From positions 3,974,776 through 4,038,775 of the forward strand of contig NZ_RKRA01000001.1 of assembly GCF_003814705.1 (NCBI RefSeq): DNA of 64,000 nucleotides, in the 5' to 3' direction. Shown here one piece after another: positions 31,922-41,651 of the stretch. Position numbers and translations under genes: made by a program. Every line of letters begins with the position of its first letter. Position 1 is the first letter of the stretch. The notes beneath the pieces are model-generated. The model was not told the DNA's origin and ran no database searches. It saw only the letters and a list, made by a program, of their open reading frames with translations. Source of the DNA: Georgenia muralis (GTDB lineage: Bacteria > Actinomycetota > Actinomycetes > Actinomycetales > Actinomycetaceae).

Positions 31922-33380
31922 GATGCTCCTATTGGTTGTCAAGCTGCTTGGAGCCATTGGCGGTAGGCGCGGGCGAGGTCGTCGTCGCGGCGGGTGCCGC
32001 GTTCGATGGTGGAGATGTGCATGGGCCAGACGCCGAAGTGGGCGGCGGCCTGGGTCAGGGTGATGTTCTTGGCCTGTCGGGCGGGGCGCAAGTCCGCGGT
32101 CGCGGGGGCCGTGACGACTCGGGTGAGGTACTTGAACATCTCCCGGGCGAGGGCACGTTTGAGGGTGCGGAGGATCTCTTTGCTCGAGCGGCCTCTGGCG
32201 CGTTGTCGCTGAACGTAGGCGCGGGTGGTGGGGTCGCTGGACATGCGGACCAGGGCGACGCGGTGCAGGGCGTTGTTCGCGGCGCGGTCCCCTCCCCGGG
32301 AGAGCCGGTAGCGGCGGGTCTTGCCCGAGGAAGCGGGCACCGGTGCGGTGCCGCACAGTGCGGCGAAGGAGGCCTCGTTGCTGAGCCGGTCGGGGTTCGC
32401 GCCGGCGGTGATGAGCAGCTGGGCAGCGGTGTCTGGGCCGACGCCGTGGGCGGCGAGCAGACCGGGGTTCATGGACTCCACGACGGTACGGATGTCGCGC
32501 TCGAGGTCAGCGGCCTGACTAGTGAGGAACTCGTGTCGTGCGGCGAGGTCCTTCAACGCGCGCATGATGGCCGCGCCGACTGGGTCGTAGCGGGTGGTGC
32601 GGCTTCGGGACAGTGCGGTGACCAGCTTGGTGTTGGTCATGGAACGGTACTTCTGCCGGATCGAGTCCGGTGCGGTGACCAGGACTTGGTGGATCTGGTG
32701 GATCGTCGCCGTGCGTGCCTTGACCGCGGAGCGGCGGGCCAGGTGCAGGGCGCGCAGGCCGAGGATCTTCTCGTCCTTGGGTGGCGAGGTCGCCCGGCCG
32801 GAGAGCACCGCACGGGCGGCGTGATAGGCATCGATGGGGTCGGACTTGCCCTGGCGGCGGCGGACGGTCTTGTCGGGGCGCAGCACCTCTCGGACCTCGA
32901 GCCCGCCGGCGGCACATGCCCGGGCGATCCCGGCCCCGTAGGAGCTGGTGCCCTCGATGCCGACCCGCTCGATCGCGCCGTGGCTGTTCAGGAAGTCGTA
33001 CGCCGCCCGGTAGCCCGCCGGAGTGGTCGCGAACTCGGCGTCGGCGATCTCCCGCCCCAGCACGCTCACGACAGCCACATGGATGGTCTCGGCGTGGGTG
33101 TCGATGCCTCCGATGACCTCCTCGGCCCCGTCGTCACGGTCGTCATCTCCTGGTGCCGCTGTCATGCTGGAACCGCCCTTTCGCTGGAGTCGATGGGGTC
33201 GACGCCGGTCGGGACGGTCAGACAGGACACTGGTGAGGAACCGCCAAGCTCTTATCAGGTCATGACCGGCCCGGCCGGTGCCATGCCCGAGGGGCCGGAC
33301 AGATCAACTGGAAGGCAACCCAGCAGGGCGCCAGTCAGTAGGCGGGTCACGACCCCTCGGAACACGCTTCCTATCATCAG
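31922..33380 (-). mobile_element. IS110-family insertion sequence (approximate limits)
   Basis: The element is defined by its transposase at 31939-33165; no inverted terminal repeats are visible, as is usual in the IS110 family, so the ends given are approximate. It lies between the MazEF-like pair and the Wadjet operon. The non-coding stretch 5' of the transposase (33166 to about 33380) is the position where IS110 elements encode their bridge RNA. Confidence 0.6.
31939..33165 (-). CDS. IS110-family transposase (DEDD recombinase)
   Basis: 408 residues. The N-terminal RuvC-like DEDD domain is seen in VIGGIDTHAETIHVAVVSVL (first Asp), VGIEGTSSYGAG (Glu) and RRQGKSDPIDAYHAARAVLS (the two Asp). 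The C-terminal Tnp20-type domain has AALCGTAPVPASSGKTRRYR with the conserved serine, then GGDRAANNALHRVAL. The last 45 residues (ITLTQAAAHFGVWPMHIST) form an HTH-like tail found in many actinobacterial members. The reading frame is intact. IS110 enzymes insert elements guided by an RNA from the element. Confidence 0.92.
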   Translation of the reverse strand: MTAAPGDDDRDDGAEEVIGGIDTHAETIHVAVVSVLGREIADAEFATTPAGYRAAYDFLNSHGAIERVGIEGTSSYGAGIARACAAGGLEVREVLRPDKTVRRRQGKSDPIDAYHAARAVLSGRATSPPKDEKILGLRALHLARRSAVKARTATIHQIHQVLVTAPDSIRQKYRSMTNTKLVTALSRSRTTRYDPVGAAIMRALKDLAARHEFLTSQAADLERDIRTVVESMNPGLLAAHGVGPDTAAQLLITAGANPDRLSNEASFAALCGTAPVPASSGKTRRYRLSRGGDRAANNALHRVALVRMSSDPTTRAYVQRQRARGRSSKEILRTLKRALAREMFKYLTRVVTAPATADLRPARQAKNITLTQAAAHFGVWPMHISTIERGTRRDDDLARAYRQWLQAA

Positions 33381-33400
33381 TGTCGGTGGGGGCACCTACC

Positions 33401-34948
33401 ATGGCGCGCATGACCGAGGAGGCGACGGCGGAGCTCGGCCCGGACCCCTGGGCCGCCTACCTCGCGGGTCCGGAGTCCATCCCGACCTACCTGACCTCGC
33501 GCCACGCGGCGCAGTACCGCACCGTCGTCGACGTCCTCCTCGCCACGCAGGACTCCTCGCTCACCGGCATGAGCTTCGACGAGGCACGCTCCGCCGTCGT
33601 CGCGCACCTGACCGCGGTCCTCGACAGCGAGACGGCGCGGCGACTCACCGACGAGGAGGTGTTCCCGCTCGAGGCCCGTCTCGAGCAGCTCGCGGACTGG
33701 GGGGTGCTGACCCGGTGGCAGGAGCCGGCCCGCAGCGGTGAGGACTTCCTGCGCCGGCGCGACCGGTACCAGCTGACCCCGCGGGCGGCGGCGCTGCACC
33801 ACTTCTGGCGGACGCTCGGCGACGACGTCGAGCCCGAGGCCGACATCGCCCTGGCCCCACGGGCGATACGCGAGCGCGCGGAGGCGTTCGAGGTCGCCGT
33901 GCTGGCCGCGGACTACACCTCGGCCGCCAACGAGTTCGCCCAGATCAAGGTCCAGCGCGAGTCGATGGCCCGGGCCGCCCGCTCCTGGCAGCGGACCCTG
34001 GCCCACGCCCTGGCCGGACGTCCCGAGGAGCACAAGCAGGACCTGCTCTGGCAGACCCTATCCGCCTACATCGCGATGTGGGGCGAGCAGGTCGACGTCC
34101 ACTCCCCCGCGATCTCGGCGTCGCTGGACCGCCTGGACGCCCGGCTGGACACGGGCGTCTGGCGGGCGTGCGTGCGGGCCTCCATGGGTGAGGGCGCCCC
34201 GGAGTCGGCGGTCGACGCCTCGGTCGAGCGGTGGCGCGAGGCCTGGGTGGTGCTGCGCCGCTGGTTCGACGGCCCCGACTCCCAGGCGCGGAGCCTGCGC
34301 CGGCAGCTGCGCGACCTCGTCTCCCCGTGGGCGCGCAACATGGGCATCCTCATGGGGTCGGCGGGGACCGTGTCCCGGCGCGGCGACCTCCTCGCGCTCG
34401 CGACCGCGATCGAACGTGCCGAGGACGAGGACGTCGCCTGGCAGCTGTGGGACGTCGCGACCGGGTTGTTCGCCTCGCGGCACCTGCTCGTCGCCGCCCC
34501 CTCGGCCGAGGATCAGCGACTCTCCTGGGCCGAGGCTCCGCCGGCGCCGATCGCCACGCGGTTCCGGGAGCAGGGTGCCCGCGCCGTGGCCGGTCGGGTC
34601 TCCCGGGCCCCGAGCTTCGCCGAGGGGCGCCGGCTCTCCCGGCTGGCGCGCCAGCAGCGCGAGGCCGGACGCGAGGAGGCCATCGCCCGCCTGCGGGCCC
34701 GGTCCGGCACCCGGGTGGGGACCTGGCCCCAGATCGACCGCGAGGAGCTCACGGTGCTGCTGGACCTGTTCGCGACCGTGACGCGCCTGAGCCGTCACGG
34801 CGACGGCCACGACCGCACCGCCGTCACCGAGGACGGCCGCTGGCGGGTGCGCCTGACCGAGCCGGAGCCCGGCGCGGTGGTGGTCCTCGACTCCCCCGAC
34901 GGTGCGCTCGCCCTGCGGGACTGGCACTTCGAGATGACGCCGGCATGA
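33401..34948 (+). CDS. jetA: Wadjet subunit JetA (DUF2397/TIGR02677 family)
   Basis: 515 residues from ATG 33401. The protein is mostly helical, with the family start PDPWAAYLAGPESIPTYLTS, then RHAAQYRTVVDVLLATQDSS and a middle DVHSPAISASLDRLDARLD. Length and order fit JetA, the kleisin-like member of the four-gene Wadjet set. Its stop overlaps the next gene by four bases. In other bacteria Wadjet recognises and cleaves circular DNA such as plasmids. Sub-type: the DUF2397/DUF2398 set, which I recall as type II. Confidence 0.85.
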   Translation: MARMTEEATAELGPDPWAAYLAGPESIPTYLTSRHAAQYRTVVDVLLATQDSSLTGMSFDEARSAVVAHLTAVLDSETARRLTDEEVFPLEARLEQLADWGVLTRWQEPARSGEDFLRRRDRYQLTPRAAALHHFWRTLGDDVEPEADIALAPRAIRERAEAFEVAVLAADYTSAANEFAQIKVQRESMARAARSWQRTLAHALAGRPEEHKQDLLWQTLSAYIAMWGEQVDVHSPAISASLDRLDARLDTGVWRACVRASMGEGAPESAVDASVERWREAWVVLRRWFDGPDSQARSLRRQLRDLVSPWARNMGILMGSAGTVSRRGDLLALATAIERAEDEDVAWQLWDVATGLFASRHLLVAAPSAEDQRLSWAEAPPAPIATRFREQGARAVAGRVSRAPSFAEGRRLSRLARQQREAGREEAIARLRARSGTRVGTWPQIDREELTVLLDLFATVTRLSRHGDGHDRTAVTEDGRWRVRLTEPEPGAVVVLDSPDGALALRDWHFEMTPA

Positions 34949-36177
34949 CGCAGTCGGCTCGCGAGCTCCAGACCGCCTTCACCTCGCTGCTGGCCACGCC
35001 CGCGCTCTCCCGGGCCGGCAGCCCTGAGACCTTCCACCTCGTGCGCCGCCACCAGAACCGCCTCGGCGAGTGGTTCGACACCCGCCTGGGCTACCGGCTC
35101 GTGCTCTCGGCCACCACGGCCCGGCTGGTCCGGCTCGCCTCGCCCGCGGGCGTCGTCTCGCCCGGGCCCTTCGAACCCGTTCCCCGGCGGGCCCTCGTCC
35201 TGGCGCTGCTGGCGGCTGCGGTCGCGGAGGACGCCGACGAGATCACCTCCACGCAGGAGCTCTCCGACCGGGTCAGCGTGCTCTCGGCACGCGAGGAGGT
35301 CGGCGTGGAGGCGTACGACCCCGACCGGTTCGCCGAGCGTCGCACGTTCGTCCAGGGGCTCGGGATGCTGCTCCGGGCGGGGGCGCTCGTTCCGCTGGCC
35401 CGACGCGACGAGGACGCCCGCGAGGGCTGGGCCCACCAGCGCGACCAGGTGGGCGGGGCGTACCAGGTCCAGCGCGAGATGCTCCTGCGACTGGTCCATC
35501 CCGCGAACCTCACCGCCGCGCTCGGCGCCGACCCGCACGGCCCGCGCCCGGACGGACCCGGCGGGCACGGGCCCGCCGACGCCGCCGAGCACCCCGCCCG
35601 GTTCGGCGTCATGCGCCGGATCGTGGAGCTGCCGGTCTGCCTCGTGGCCGACCTCGCACCCCGTGAGCAGGAGTACCTGGCGGGCCAGCGCCCGCGGATC
35701 GCCCAGTGGTGCGAGGAGATGACGGGCTGGACCCTCGAGCACCGCCGGGAGGGGGTCGCGCTCGTCCCGGACCACGAGGGCGGGACGGACCTGCCGTTCC
35801 CGCGTCCCCGAGCCCGCGACTTCGCGGCCCTCATGGTGCTCGGCGAGCTGGTGCGGGCGGCGCCGCCCGCCGGGTCTGCCGCGCCGGTCGTGTCCCGGGA
35901 GGTCCTGCTCGACGCCGCCGACCGGGTGCGGACCACCTACCCCCGGGCCATGACGAAGGATCTGGCCGGGCGCGACGCCGTCGCCGACCGGTCGGTCGAG
36001 CTGTTGGTCGCCCTCGACCTGCTCCGGCCCGGCCCGGTCCCCGGCTCGTGGCACCTCATGCCGGCCGCGGCGCGTTTCCGCGACCCGGCGGTCTCCGTCG
36101 GCGGACCCCAGCACGACGAGGCGCAGCCCCGGCCCGAGAACCAGAGCGCCCTGTTCGACACGGAGGTTTTCTCATGA
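34945..36177 (+). CDS. jetB: Wadjet subunit JetB (DUF2398/TIGR02678 family)
   Basis: 410 residues. Landmarks are LQTAFTSLLATPALSRAGSP, HQNRLGEWFDTRLGYRLVLS, RRALVLALLAAAVAEDADEI and a late LRPGPVPGSWHLMPAAARFR. It is winged-helix-like, as in KITE-type subunits that bind the kleisin of SMC complexes. It overlaps jetA by four bases at the start and jetC by four at the end. It would bridge JetA and the JetC ATPase. Confidence 0.85.
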   Translation: MTQSARELQTAFTSLLATPALSRAGSPETFHLVRRHQNRLGEWFDTRLGYRLVLSATTARLVRLASPAGVVSPGPFEPVPRRALVLALLAAAVAEDADEITSTQELSDRVSVLSAREEVGVEAYDPDRFAERRTFVQGLGMLLRAGALVPLARRDEDAREGWAHQRDQVGGAYQVQREMLLRLVHPANLTAALGADPHGPRPDGPGGHGPADAAEHPARFGVMRRIVELPVCLVADLAPREQEYLAGQRPRIAQWCEEMTGWTLEHRREGVALVPDHEGGTDLPFPRPRARDFAALMVLGELVRAAPPAGSAAPVVSREVLLDAADRVRTTYPRAMTKDLAGRDAVADRSVELLVALDLLRPGPVPGSWHLMPAAARFRDPAVSVGGPQHDEAQPRPENQSALFDTEVFS

Positions 36178-39100
36178 TGGACCCGGGACGGTGGCTCGCC
36201 GCGCAGGCCACCGGCGCACTGCCCCTGCCCACGCGGCAGCGCTGGCAACCGCTGCGGGTGGGCATCGTCAACATGTGGGAGTACGACCGGGCCGAGTTCT
36301 GGAGCGCCGACGGACGGCTGATCCTGCGCGGCGCCAACGGCTCCGGCAAGACGAAGGTCCTCGAGCTGACCACGCTGATGCTCCTGCGGGGGGAGATCGC
36401 CCCGGCCGTGCTCGACCCCTTCGGCAGCCGGAACCGCACCATGGGGTACAACCTGCTCGCGTCCGGGCAGGGCGACGACCCGCGACCGGCCGTCGACGCC
36501 GCCACGGGCTACTCGTGGGTGGAGTTCGGCCGGCTCGACGACGACGGCGACCCGCAGTTCGTCGTCGCCGGGGTCGGGGCTGCGGCCCGGCGTGCCGCGG
36601 GCAACCCCGCGATCACGTCCTGGCGCTTCGTCACCCACCTGCGACCGGGCCGCGACCTCGAGCTCGTGCAGGACCGGCGGGTCCTGCCTGAGAAGGAGCT
36701 GCGCGCCCTGCCCGGGATGACGGTGTTCTCCAGCGCCGCCGCCTACCGCGATCGTCTCTCCGCCGAGCTCTTCGGCCTGTCCGCCGGCGCCTACGACAAC
36801 CTCACGAACCTCCTGCGGGAGCTCCGGGTCCCCAAGCTCGGCGAGCGGCTGAACCCGGCCACCCTGGCCGCCACGCTGCGGGACGCCCTGCCGCCGCTCG
36901 CGTCCCACGAGGTCAGCCAGCTCGCAGACGGCTGGGACGGGCTGGAGTCGCTGCGCGAGCGGATGGCCCAGACCGAACGCGCCGCCCGCGCCGTCGCCCG
37001 CTACGTCGCCGACAGCTGGCGGCCCTGGGCCCGCGCCGTCGTCGAGCAGCGCGCCGGCGAGATGGCGGTCGCCACCTCGCGCCTGGACCGCACCACCCGG
37101 GACCGGCGCCAGGCGCAGGAGTCGCTCACGGCGAGCGAGGCGCTCGTGCAGACCACCCGGGTCGACGAGGAGGAGGCCGGTGCCGAGCTGCAGCGCCAGC
37201 GCGCCGCCCTGGCCGAGCTCATGGAGTCCGAGGCGTACCGCGACGCCCAGCAGGCCGAGCACCGCGTCACGAGCCTGCGGGACGAGACACGACGGCTCAC
37301 CGCGCAGGCCGAGGACGCTGCCACCCGGCTGGCCGCCGCGGAGCGGGACCGCACGGACGTCGTGGCCCGGCATGCCGGCGCCACGGACCGGCTGACCGAG
37401 TCGGTCGCCGCACGGGAGCGCGCCGCGGAGCTGCTGCACGGCACCGGGGGCCCGGCCGGGGTCGTCGTCGCGCTGCCCGAGGACGCCCTCCCCGCCGCGC
37501 TGCACGCCCTGCGCGCCACGGTCCAGCGACGCTCCGAACGCCTCCGCCACCTGCGCACCCTCAGCGCGGAGCACCAGCGCGCGGCGCGGACGGCGGAGGG
37601 CTCCGGGACCGAGCTGAGCACCCGCGAGGCCGACCTCGCCGGCGCCCAGCACGACGCCGACGGACGTGCCGACGCCCTCGACGGCGCCGTGACCAGCCTG
37701 CAGAGCGCCCTCGTGGCGTGGGCGGGGCAGCTTCGTGAGCTCGACGGCGCTGCCTGGCTCCCCCGCTGGGAGGACGCCGTCGCCCAGCTCGACGTGCCCG
37801 ACTCCGACCCGCCCGTCCTGCGCGAGCTCGTCGACGAGGCCACCACCGCCCCGCGTCGGCTGCTCACCGCCGAGCTCGGCCGGCTCACTGCCGTGAGGTC
37901 CGAGATCGACAAGCGCCTGGACCGCACGGTCGAGGATCTCCGGCGCGAGCGGTCCACCACCGAGCAGAGCGTCCCGGAGCCGGTGGGCTGGCGCCGCCGC
38001 GAGCGTCCCGCGCCCGGCCCGCACGGTGCGCCGTTCTGGCGCTGCGTCGAGCCCGTCGGTCTCGACGACGACGCGGCCGCGACCCTCGAGGCGGCCCTGG
38101 CAGCGGCCGGCGTCCTCGACGCCTGGGTGAGCGAGAGCGGGTCCCTGCTCAGCGCACCCGACGGCACGGCCGTGGCCGAGGTCGTCCTGCGCCCCGGCGG
38201 GCCGCCCGTGGAAGGCCCGACCCTCACCGCGGTCCTCGCTCCCGCCGAGGGCTGCCCCCTGCCCGGCGAGACGATCCTCGCGCTGCTGTCCACCATCGGG
38301 TGGGGCCGCCCGCCCGTGCCGGCGGAGGCGTGGTTCGCCCCGGACGGCACCTGGTCCCTCGGGCCGCTCACGGGGCGGGCGGCACCGCTGCAGCCGGCGT
38401 CCTACCTCGGCGCCACCGCGCGGGAGGCGGCGCGCCGGCGGCGGATCGCCCTCCTCGAGTCCCAGGAGCGGGACCTGCGCGCCGACGTCGTCGAGGCGAC
38501 CCGCGCGGTGCACGGCGTGCAGGACCGCCTGACCCGCCTCGACAGCGAGGCCCGCACCGTGCCCGCGGACCACGGCGCCCGGGCAGCCCGGACCGCCCTC
38601 GCGTCGGCCCTGCGCGCCGTCGCCGACGCCGAGCAGCGAGCGGCGGCGACCCGGCGCCGTCACGAGGAGAACCTCGGGGCGGTGAGCCAGGCCCGCGCCG
38701 CCCTGACCCGGTACGCCTCCGAGCACGGGTTCTCCCCCGACGACGTCCCGGCGCAGGAGGAGGCGCTCCGGGCGTTCTCCGCGGCGCTGGAGCGACTCGG
38801 GCACGCCGTCGCGATCGAGGACGAGCGCCGCCGTGCGGCGGCGGACGCCCACGACGCGCTCGACGTGGCCACCGCCCGCGTGGCCGTGGAGCGCGAGAGC
38901 CGGGCGCGGCGGGTCGCCGAGCTCGAGGAGTGCCGCACGCGGCTGCACACCCTCGAACGGATGATGCGCAAGGACCACGCCGAGGTGCTCGCGGAGCGGC
39001 AGCGCATCGACGACCACGTCCGTGAGCTCGAGACCTCCGTCCGCGAGCTCGGCCGGACGCTGCTGGCCGCCACCGTCGAGGCGGAGAAGGCCCGCGGCGT

Positions 39101-40349
39101 CCTGGACCGCCACGAGGAGGCCTACGTCGAGGCGGAGGGCCGACGGGACCGCGCGATGGCGGCGTGGTGGGTGGCGGCCGACGCCGGCCTGCTGTCGGCG
39201 CTGGAGATCGACGCCCCCGAGCGGCACACCGTCGAGGCCGCCCGCGTCTCCGCCCGCGCGGCCCGCGGCTCGCTGTCGGTCTCGGCCGAGGACCTCGCGG
39301 CCGCCGTCGACCGGGCCTGGCGGGCGTGCTTCGCCGCGACCTCCCGCCTGGGCGAGGAGCTCGCCACCGAGCGGGACGCCCGGCACCGCCAGGACGCCGA
39401 CGCCGTCCTGCGGGGCTTCGAGATCCTCGCCGACCCCGACGCCGGCTGGCAGCGGCCGGACCTGGCGGAGCAGTCGTTGACCGAACAGCTCCACCGCCAG
39501 CGCGCACACTTCGACGAGGAGCAGCACCGGGTCCTGGCGACGCTGCTGGGCTCGACGTTCATCGAGCACCTCAAGGAGCGCCTGGACTACACCCAGCGGA
39601 CGTTCACCCGCATCAACGACCGGCTCGCCGAGCACCCGACGCGCCAGGGACAGTCGGTCCGGCTGCGGTGGGAGCCGGACTCCCAGGACCCCGAGGCCGG
39701 CCAGGTCATCCACGCCCTCAGCCGCGGGTTCGACCAGCTCACCGCCGAACGCCAGGAGCAGGTCCGCCAGTTCCTCGCCCGGCGGATCGAGGACGCGCGG
39801 GACAACGCCGAGGCCGACGGGCAGGACTGGCGCGAGAGTCTCCACCACGCCCTGGACTACCGCACCTGGCTGCGGATCACGCTGCAGTACCGGGCCGGCC
39901 GGGAGAGCGCCTGGGTGCCCTTCGACGCCGCGACGCACGGGTCGAAGTCCGGCGGTGAGAAGGTGGTCCTGCTGTCGCAGCCGCTGTTCGCGGCCGCCGT
40001 GGTCGCCTACGACTCGGCCCTGCCCACCGCTCCGCGCTGGGTGTGGCTGGACGAGGCGATGACCGGTGTCGACGCCGAGCTCAAGGCGTCCTTCCTGGGC
40101 CTGACGGTCGACTTCGACCTCGACCTCATGCTCACCGCGCACGACGAGTGGGGCACCTACCCGTCCGTGCCGGCGGTGGCCATCTACGACCTCGCCCGGG
40201 AGAAGGGGTTCCCCGGCGTCGACTCCGTGGTCTACCTGTGGGCGGGCGGCCGGCGGGTGAGGGTGGCGGACGTGGCCGCAGGACCGGCCACATCCGCGGC
40301 GGCGGTGGACGTCGAGTCCGAGCTCGACCTCGAGGGTGCACGTGGTTGA
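36174..40349 (+). CDS. jetC: Wadjet subunit JetC, SMC-like ATPase (TIGR02680 family)
   Basis: 1391 residues from ATG 36174. The ATPase head starts with a Walker A at 53-60 (RGANGSGKT). Long Arg/Glu/Ala-rich coiled coils follow (about 250-480 and 770-1110), interrupted by a hinge-like segment. The C-terminal head has the signature HGSKSGGEKVVLLSQPLF (SGGEK near 1258) and a Walker B strand PRWVWLDEAMTGVD (near 1290). This layout is that of MukB/SMC-type motors of Wadjet, which extrude DNA loops on plasmids. It is the third gene of the operon and overlaps jetD by 14 bases. Confidence 0.9.
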   Translation: MMDPGRWLAAQATGALPLPTRQRWQPLRVGIVNMWEYDRAEFWSADGRLILRGANGSGKTKVLELTTLMLLRGEIAPAVLDPFGSRNRTMGYNLLASGQGDDPRPAVDAATGYSWVEFGRLDDDGDPQFVVAGVGAAARRAAGNPAITSWRFVTHLRPGRDLELVQDRRVLPEKELRALPGMTVFSSAAAYRDRLSAELFGLSAGAYDNLTNLLRELRVPKLGERLNPATLAATLRDALPPLASHEVSQLADGWDGLESLRERMAQTERAARAVARYVADSWRPWARAVVEQRAGEMAVATSRLDRTTRDRRQAQESLTASEALVQTTRVDEEEAGAELQRQRAALAELMESEAYRDAQQAEHRVTSLRDETRRLTAQAEDAATRLAAAERDRTDVVARHAGATDRLTESVAARERAAELLHGTGGPAGVVVALPEDALPAALHALRATVQRRSERLRHLRTLSAEHQRAARTAEGSGTELSTREADLAGAQHDADGRADALDGAVTSLQSALVAWAGQLRELDGAAWLPRWEDAVAQLDVPDSDPPVLRELVDEATTAPRRLLTAELGRLTAVRSEIDKRLDRTVEDLRRERSTTEQSVPEPVGWRRRERPAPGPHGAPFWRCVEPVGLDDDAAATLEAALAAAGVLDAWVSESGSLLSAPDGTAVAEVVLRPGGPPVEGPTLTAVLAPAEGCPLPGETILALLSTIGWGRPPVPAEAWFAPDGTWSLGPLTGRAAPLQPASYLGATAREAARRRRIALLESQERDLRADVVEATRAVHGVQDRLTRLDSEARTVPADHGARAARTALASALRAVADAEQRAAATRRRHEENLGAVSQARAALTRYASEHGFSPDDVPAQEEALRAFSAALERLGHAVAIEDERRRAAADAHDALDVATARVAVERESRARRVAELEECRTRLHTLERMMRKDHAEVLAERQRIDDHVRELETSVRELGRTLLAATVEAEKARGVLDRHEEAYVEAEGRRDRAMAAWWVAADAGLLSALEIDAPERHTVEAARVSARAARGSLSVSAEDLAAAVDRAWRACFAATSRLGEELATERDARHRQDADAVLRGFEILADPDAGWQRPDLAEQSLTEQLHRQRAHFDEEQHRVLATLLGSTFIEHLKERLDYTQRTFTRINDRLAEHPTRQGQSVRLRWEPDSQDPEAGQVIHALSRGFDQLTAERQEQVRQFLARRIEDARDNAEADGQDWRESLHHALDYRTWLRITLQYRAGRESAWVPFDAATHGSKSGGEKVVLLSQPLFAAAVVAYDSALPTAPRWVWLDEAMTGVDAELKASFLGLTVDFDLDLMLTAHDEWGTYPSVPAVAIYDLAREKGFPGVDSVVYLWAGGRRVRVADVAAGPATSAAAVDVESELDLEGARG

Positions 40350-41604
40350 CGCCGTTCCGCCCGGTCTCCGGGCCTGGGCGCAGACCGCCGGGGGCACCAA
40401 GGTCGTCGACGCCCTGCGCGAGCGCGGCCGGCGAGGAGCGTCACTCGAGCGCGGGAAGGTCACCGCGGACCTGACCGAGGCCGAGCGGTCCGACGTCGGG
40501 CGGCTCCTGGGCACCCCCTGGACGCTGGGCACCGCCCCGGTCCGGGTGGAGCACCTGGCCAGGGCGGTCGCGGAGCACGGGCTCGACGTCCCGGCGTTCC
40601 TCGAGGGGCTGGACGGCGCACCGGTCGTGCCGCGCAGCGCCGAGCGGGCCGCGGCCCGCGCCGGACGGGTCGAGGAGACGGACCGCGCCGTGCGGACACT
40701 GGTCGAGGCCGGCGTCGACGCCGAGGCCGCGGCGGCCTGGGCCGCCCACCCGGTCACGCCCGCCGGTGGCGACGGCACGCTGGTCCACCTGGCCGGTCAG
40801 GTCGCGCGCGCCTGGGGCCACCTCCCGCACGGCGGTCGGCCCGTCCGGCTCGCCGAGCTCGCCACGCTCGTCACCGGCGCGGACGCCCACGCGCTCGACC
40901 GGGACACCGCGGCGGGACGCGCGACGGTCCTGCTCGTCGCCCTCGTGCACGGTGAGGACTACCCGGCGGGACCGTCGTCGTGGCGGCAGCGGTGGGCCCG
41001 GGCGGACGTGTGGTGCGACACCATCTCCTCCACGGCGCTGGTGCTCAACCTGCCGCTGCGCGGGACCGCGCCCGCCGTCGCGGTCGCGACGGCGACGCCC
41101 GGGGAACCGGTGTGGCTGACCCTGCGGTCACTCGCGGGCAGCTGGGCCGTCGCGGCGCCCGCCTCGCGCGGATCGGTGTTCGTCTGCGAGAACCCCACCG
41201 TGGTCGAGGCGGCCGCGGACCGCCTCGGTCCGGCCTGTCCGCCGCTGATCTGCACCGACGGCGTGCCGACACAGACCGTGATCGACCTCGTCGCCACCGT
41301 GGCGGGTGCCGGGTACACGGTCCGGGCCCGGGCGGACTTCGACGGCAGAGGTGCCGACATCGTCCGGCTGCTCACCACCGTCGCACCCGCGCTCGAGCCG
41401 TGGCGGTTCACGCGGGGTGACTACGCCGCCGCGGGCGGTGTCCTCACCGACCCGACCTCGGCGCCGGACGCCGTGCTGGTCCGGGGTGACATCACGAACG
41501 CCATCCACGAGGAGGCGCTGCTCACCGACCTGATCGACGATCTGCGCGACGCCGCAGACGTCCTTGTCGGCGACCCGCACCTGCGGACGAGTCGTAGGCC
41601 ATGA
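40336..41604 (+). CDS. jetD: Wadjet subunit JetD, Toprim-like nuclease (DUF2399/TIGR02679 family)
   Basis: 422 residues from GTG 40336. The C-terminal part is Toprim-like: the Glu is in SVFVCENPTVVEAAA (Glu285) and the D-x-D in RARADFDGRGAD (Asp334 and Asp336), with a strand ICTDGVPTQTVIDLV between them. These residues bind the catalytic metal in the nuclease that makes the double-strand cut in Wadjet. The N-terminal 200 residues are the arm that docks on the complex. It ends just before a hairpin, so jetABCD is a complete and apparently intact operon. Confidence 0.9.
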   Translation: MHVVDAVPPGLRAWAQTAGGTKVVDALRERGRRGASLERGKVTADLTEAERSDVGRLLGTPWTLGTAPVRVEHLARAVAEHGLDVPAFLEGLDGAPVVPRSAERAAARAGRVEETDRAVRTLVEAGVDAEAAAAWAAHPVTPAGGDGTLVHLAGQVARAWGHLPHGGRPVRLAELATLVTGADAHALDRDTAAGRATVLLVALVHGEDYPAGPSSWRQRWARADVWCDTISSTALVLNLPLRGTAPAVAVATATPGEPVWLTLRSLAGSWAVAAPASRGSVFVCENPTVVEAAADRLGPACPPLICTDGVPTQTVIDLVATVAGAGYTVRARADFDGRGADIVRLLTTVAPALEPWRFTRGDYAAAGGVLTDPTSAPDAVLVRGDITNAIHEEALLTDLIDDLRDAADVLVGDPHLRTSRRP

Positions 41605-41632
41605 GGGGCCCGGGTCCTCGGACCCGGGCCCC
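41605..41632. terminator. Bidirectional terminator after jetD
   Basis: GGGGCCCGGGTCC and GGACCCGGGCCCC form a perfect 13-bp stem with a TC loop right after the jetD stop, and serve also the convergent SRPBCC gene whose stop is at 41652. Confidence 0.85.
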
Positions 41633-41651
41633 ATGTCGCACCTTCCGAGCC

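Noticed and set aside
35937-40778. Minus-strand open frame of 1613 codons opposite jetB-jetD
   Set aside because: It mirrors the Jet genes in a GC-rich genome, has no recognised motif and shows low-complexity composition; a shadow frame.
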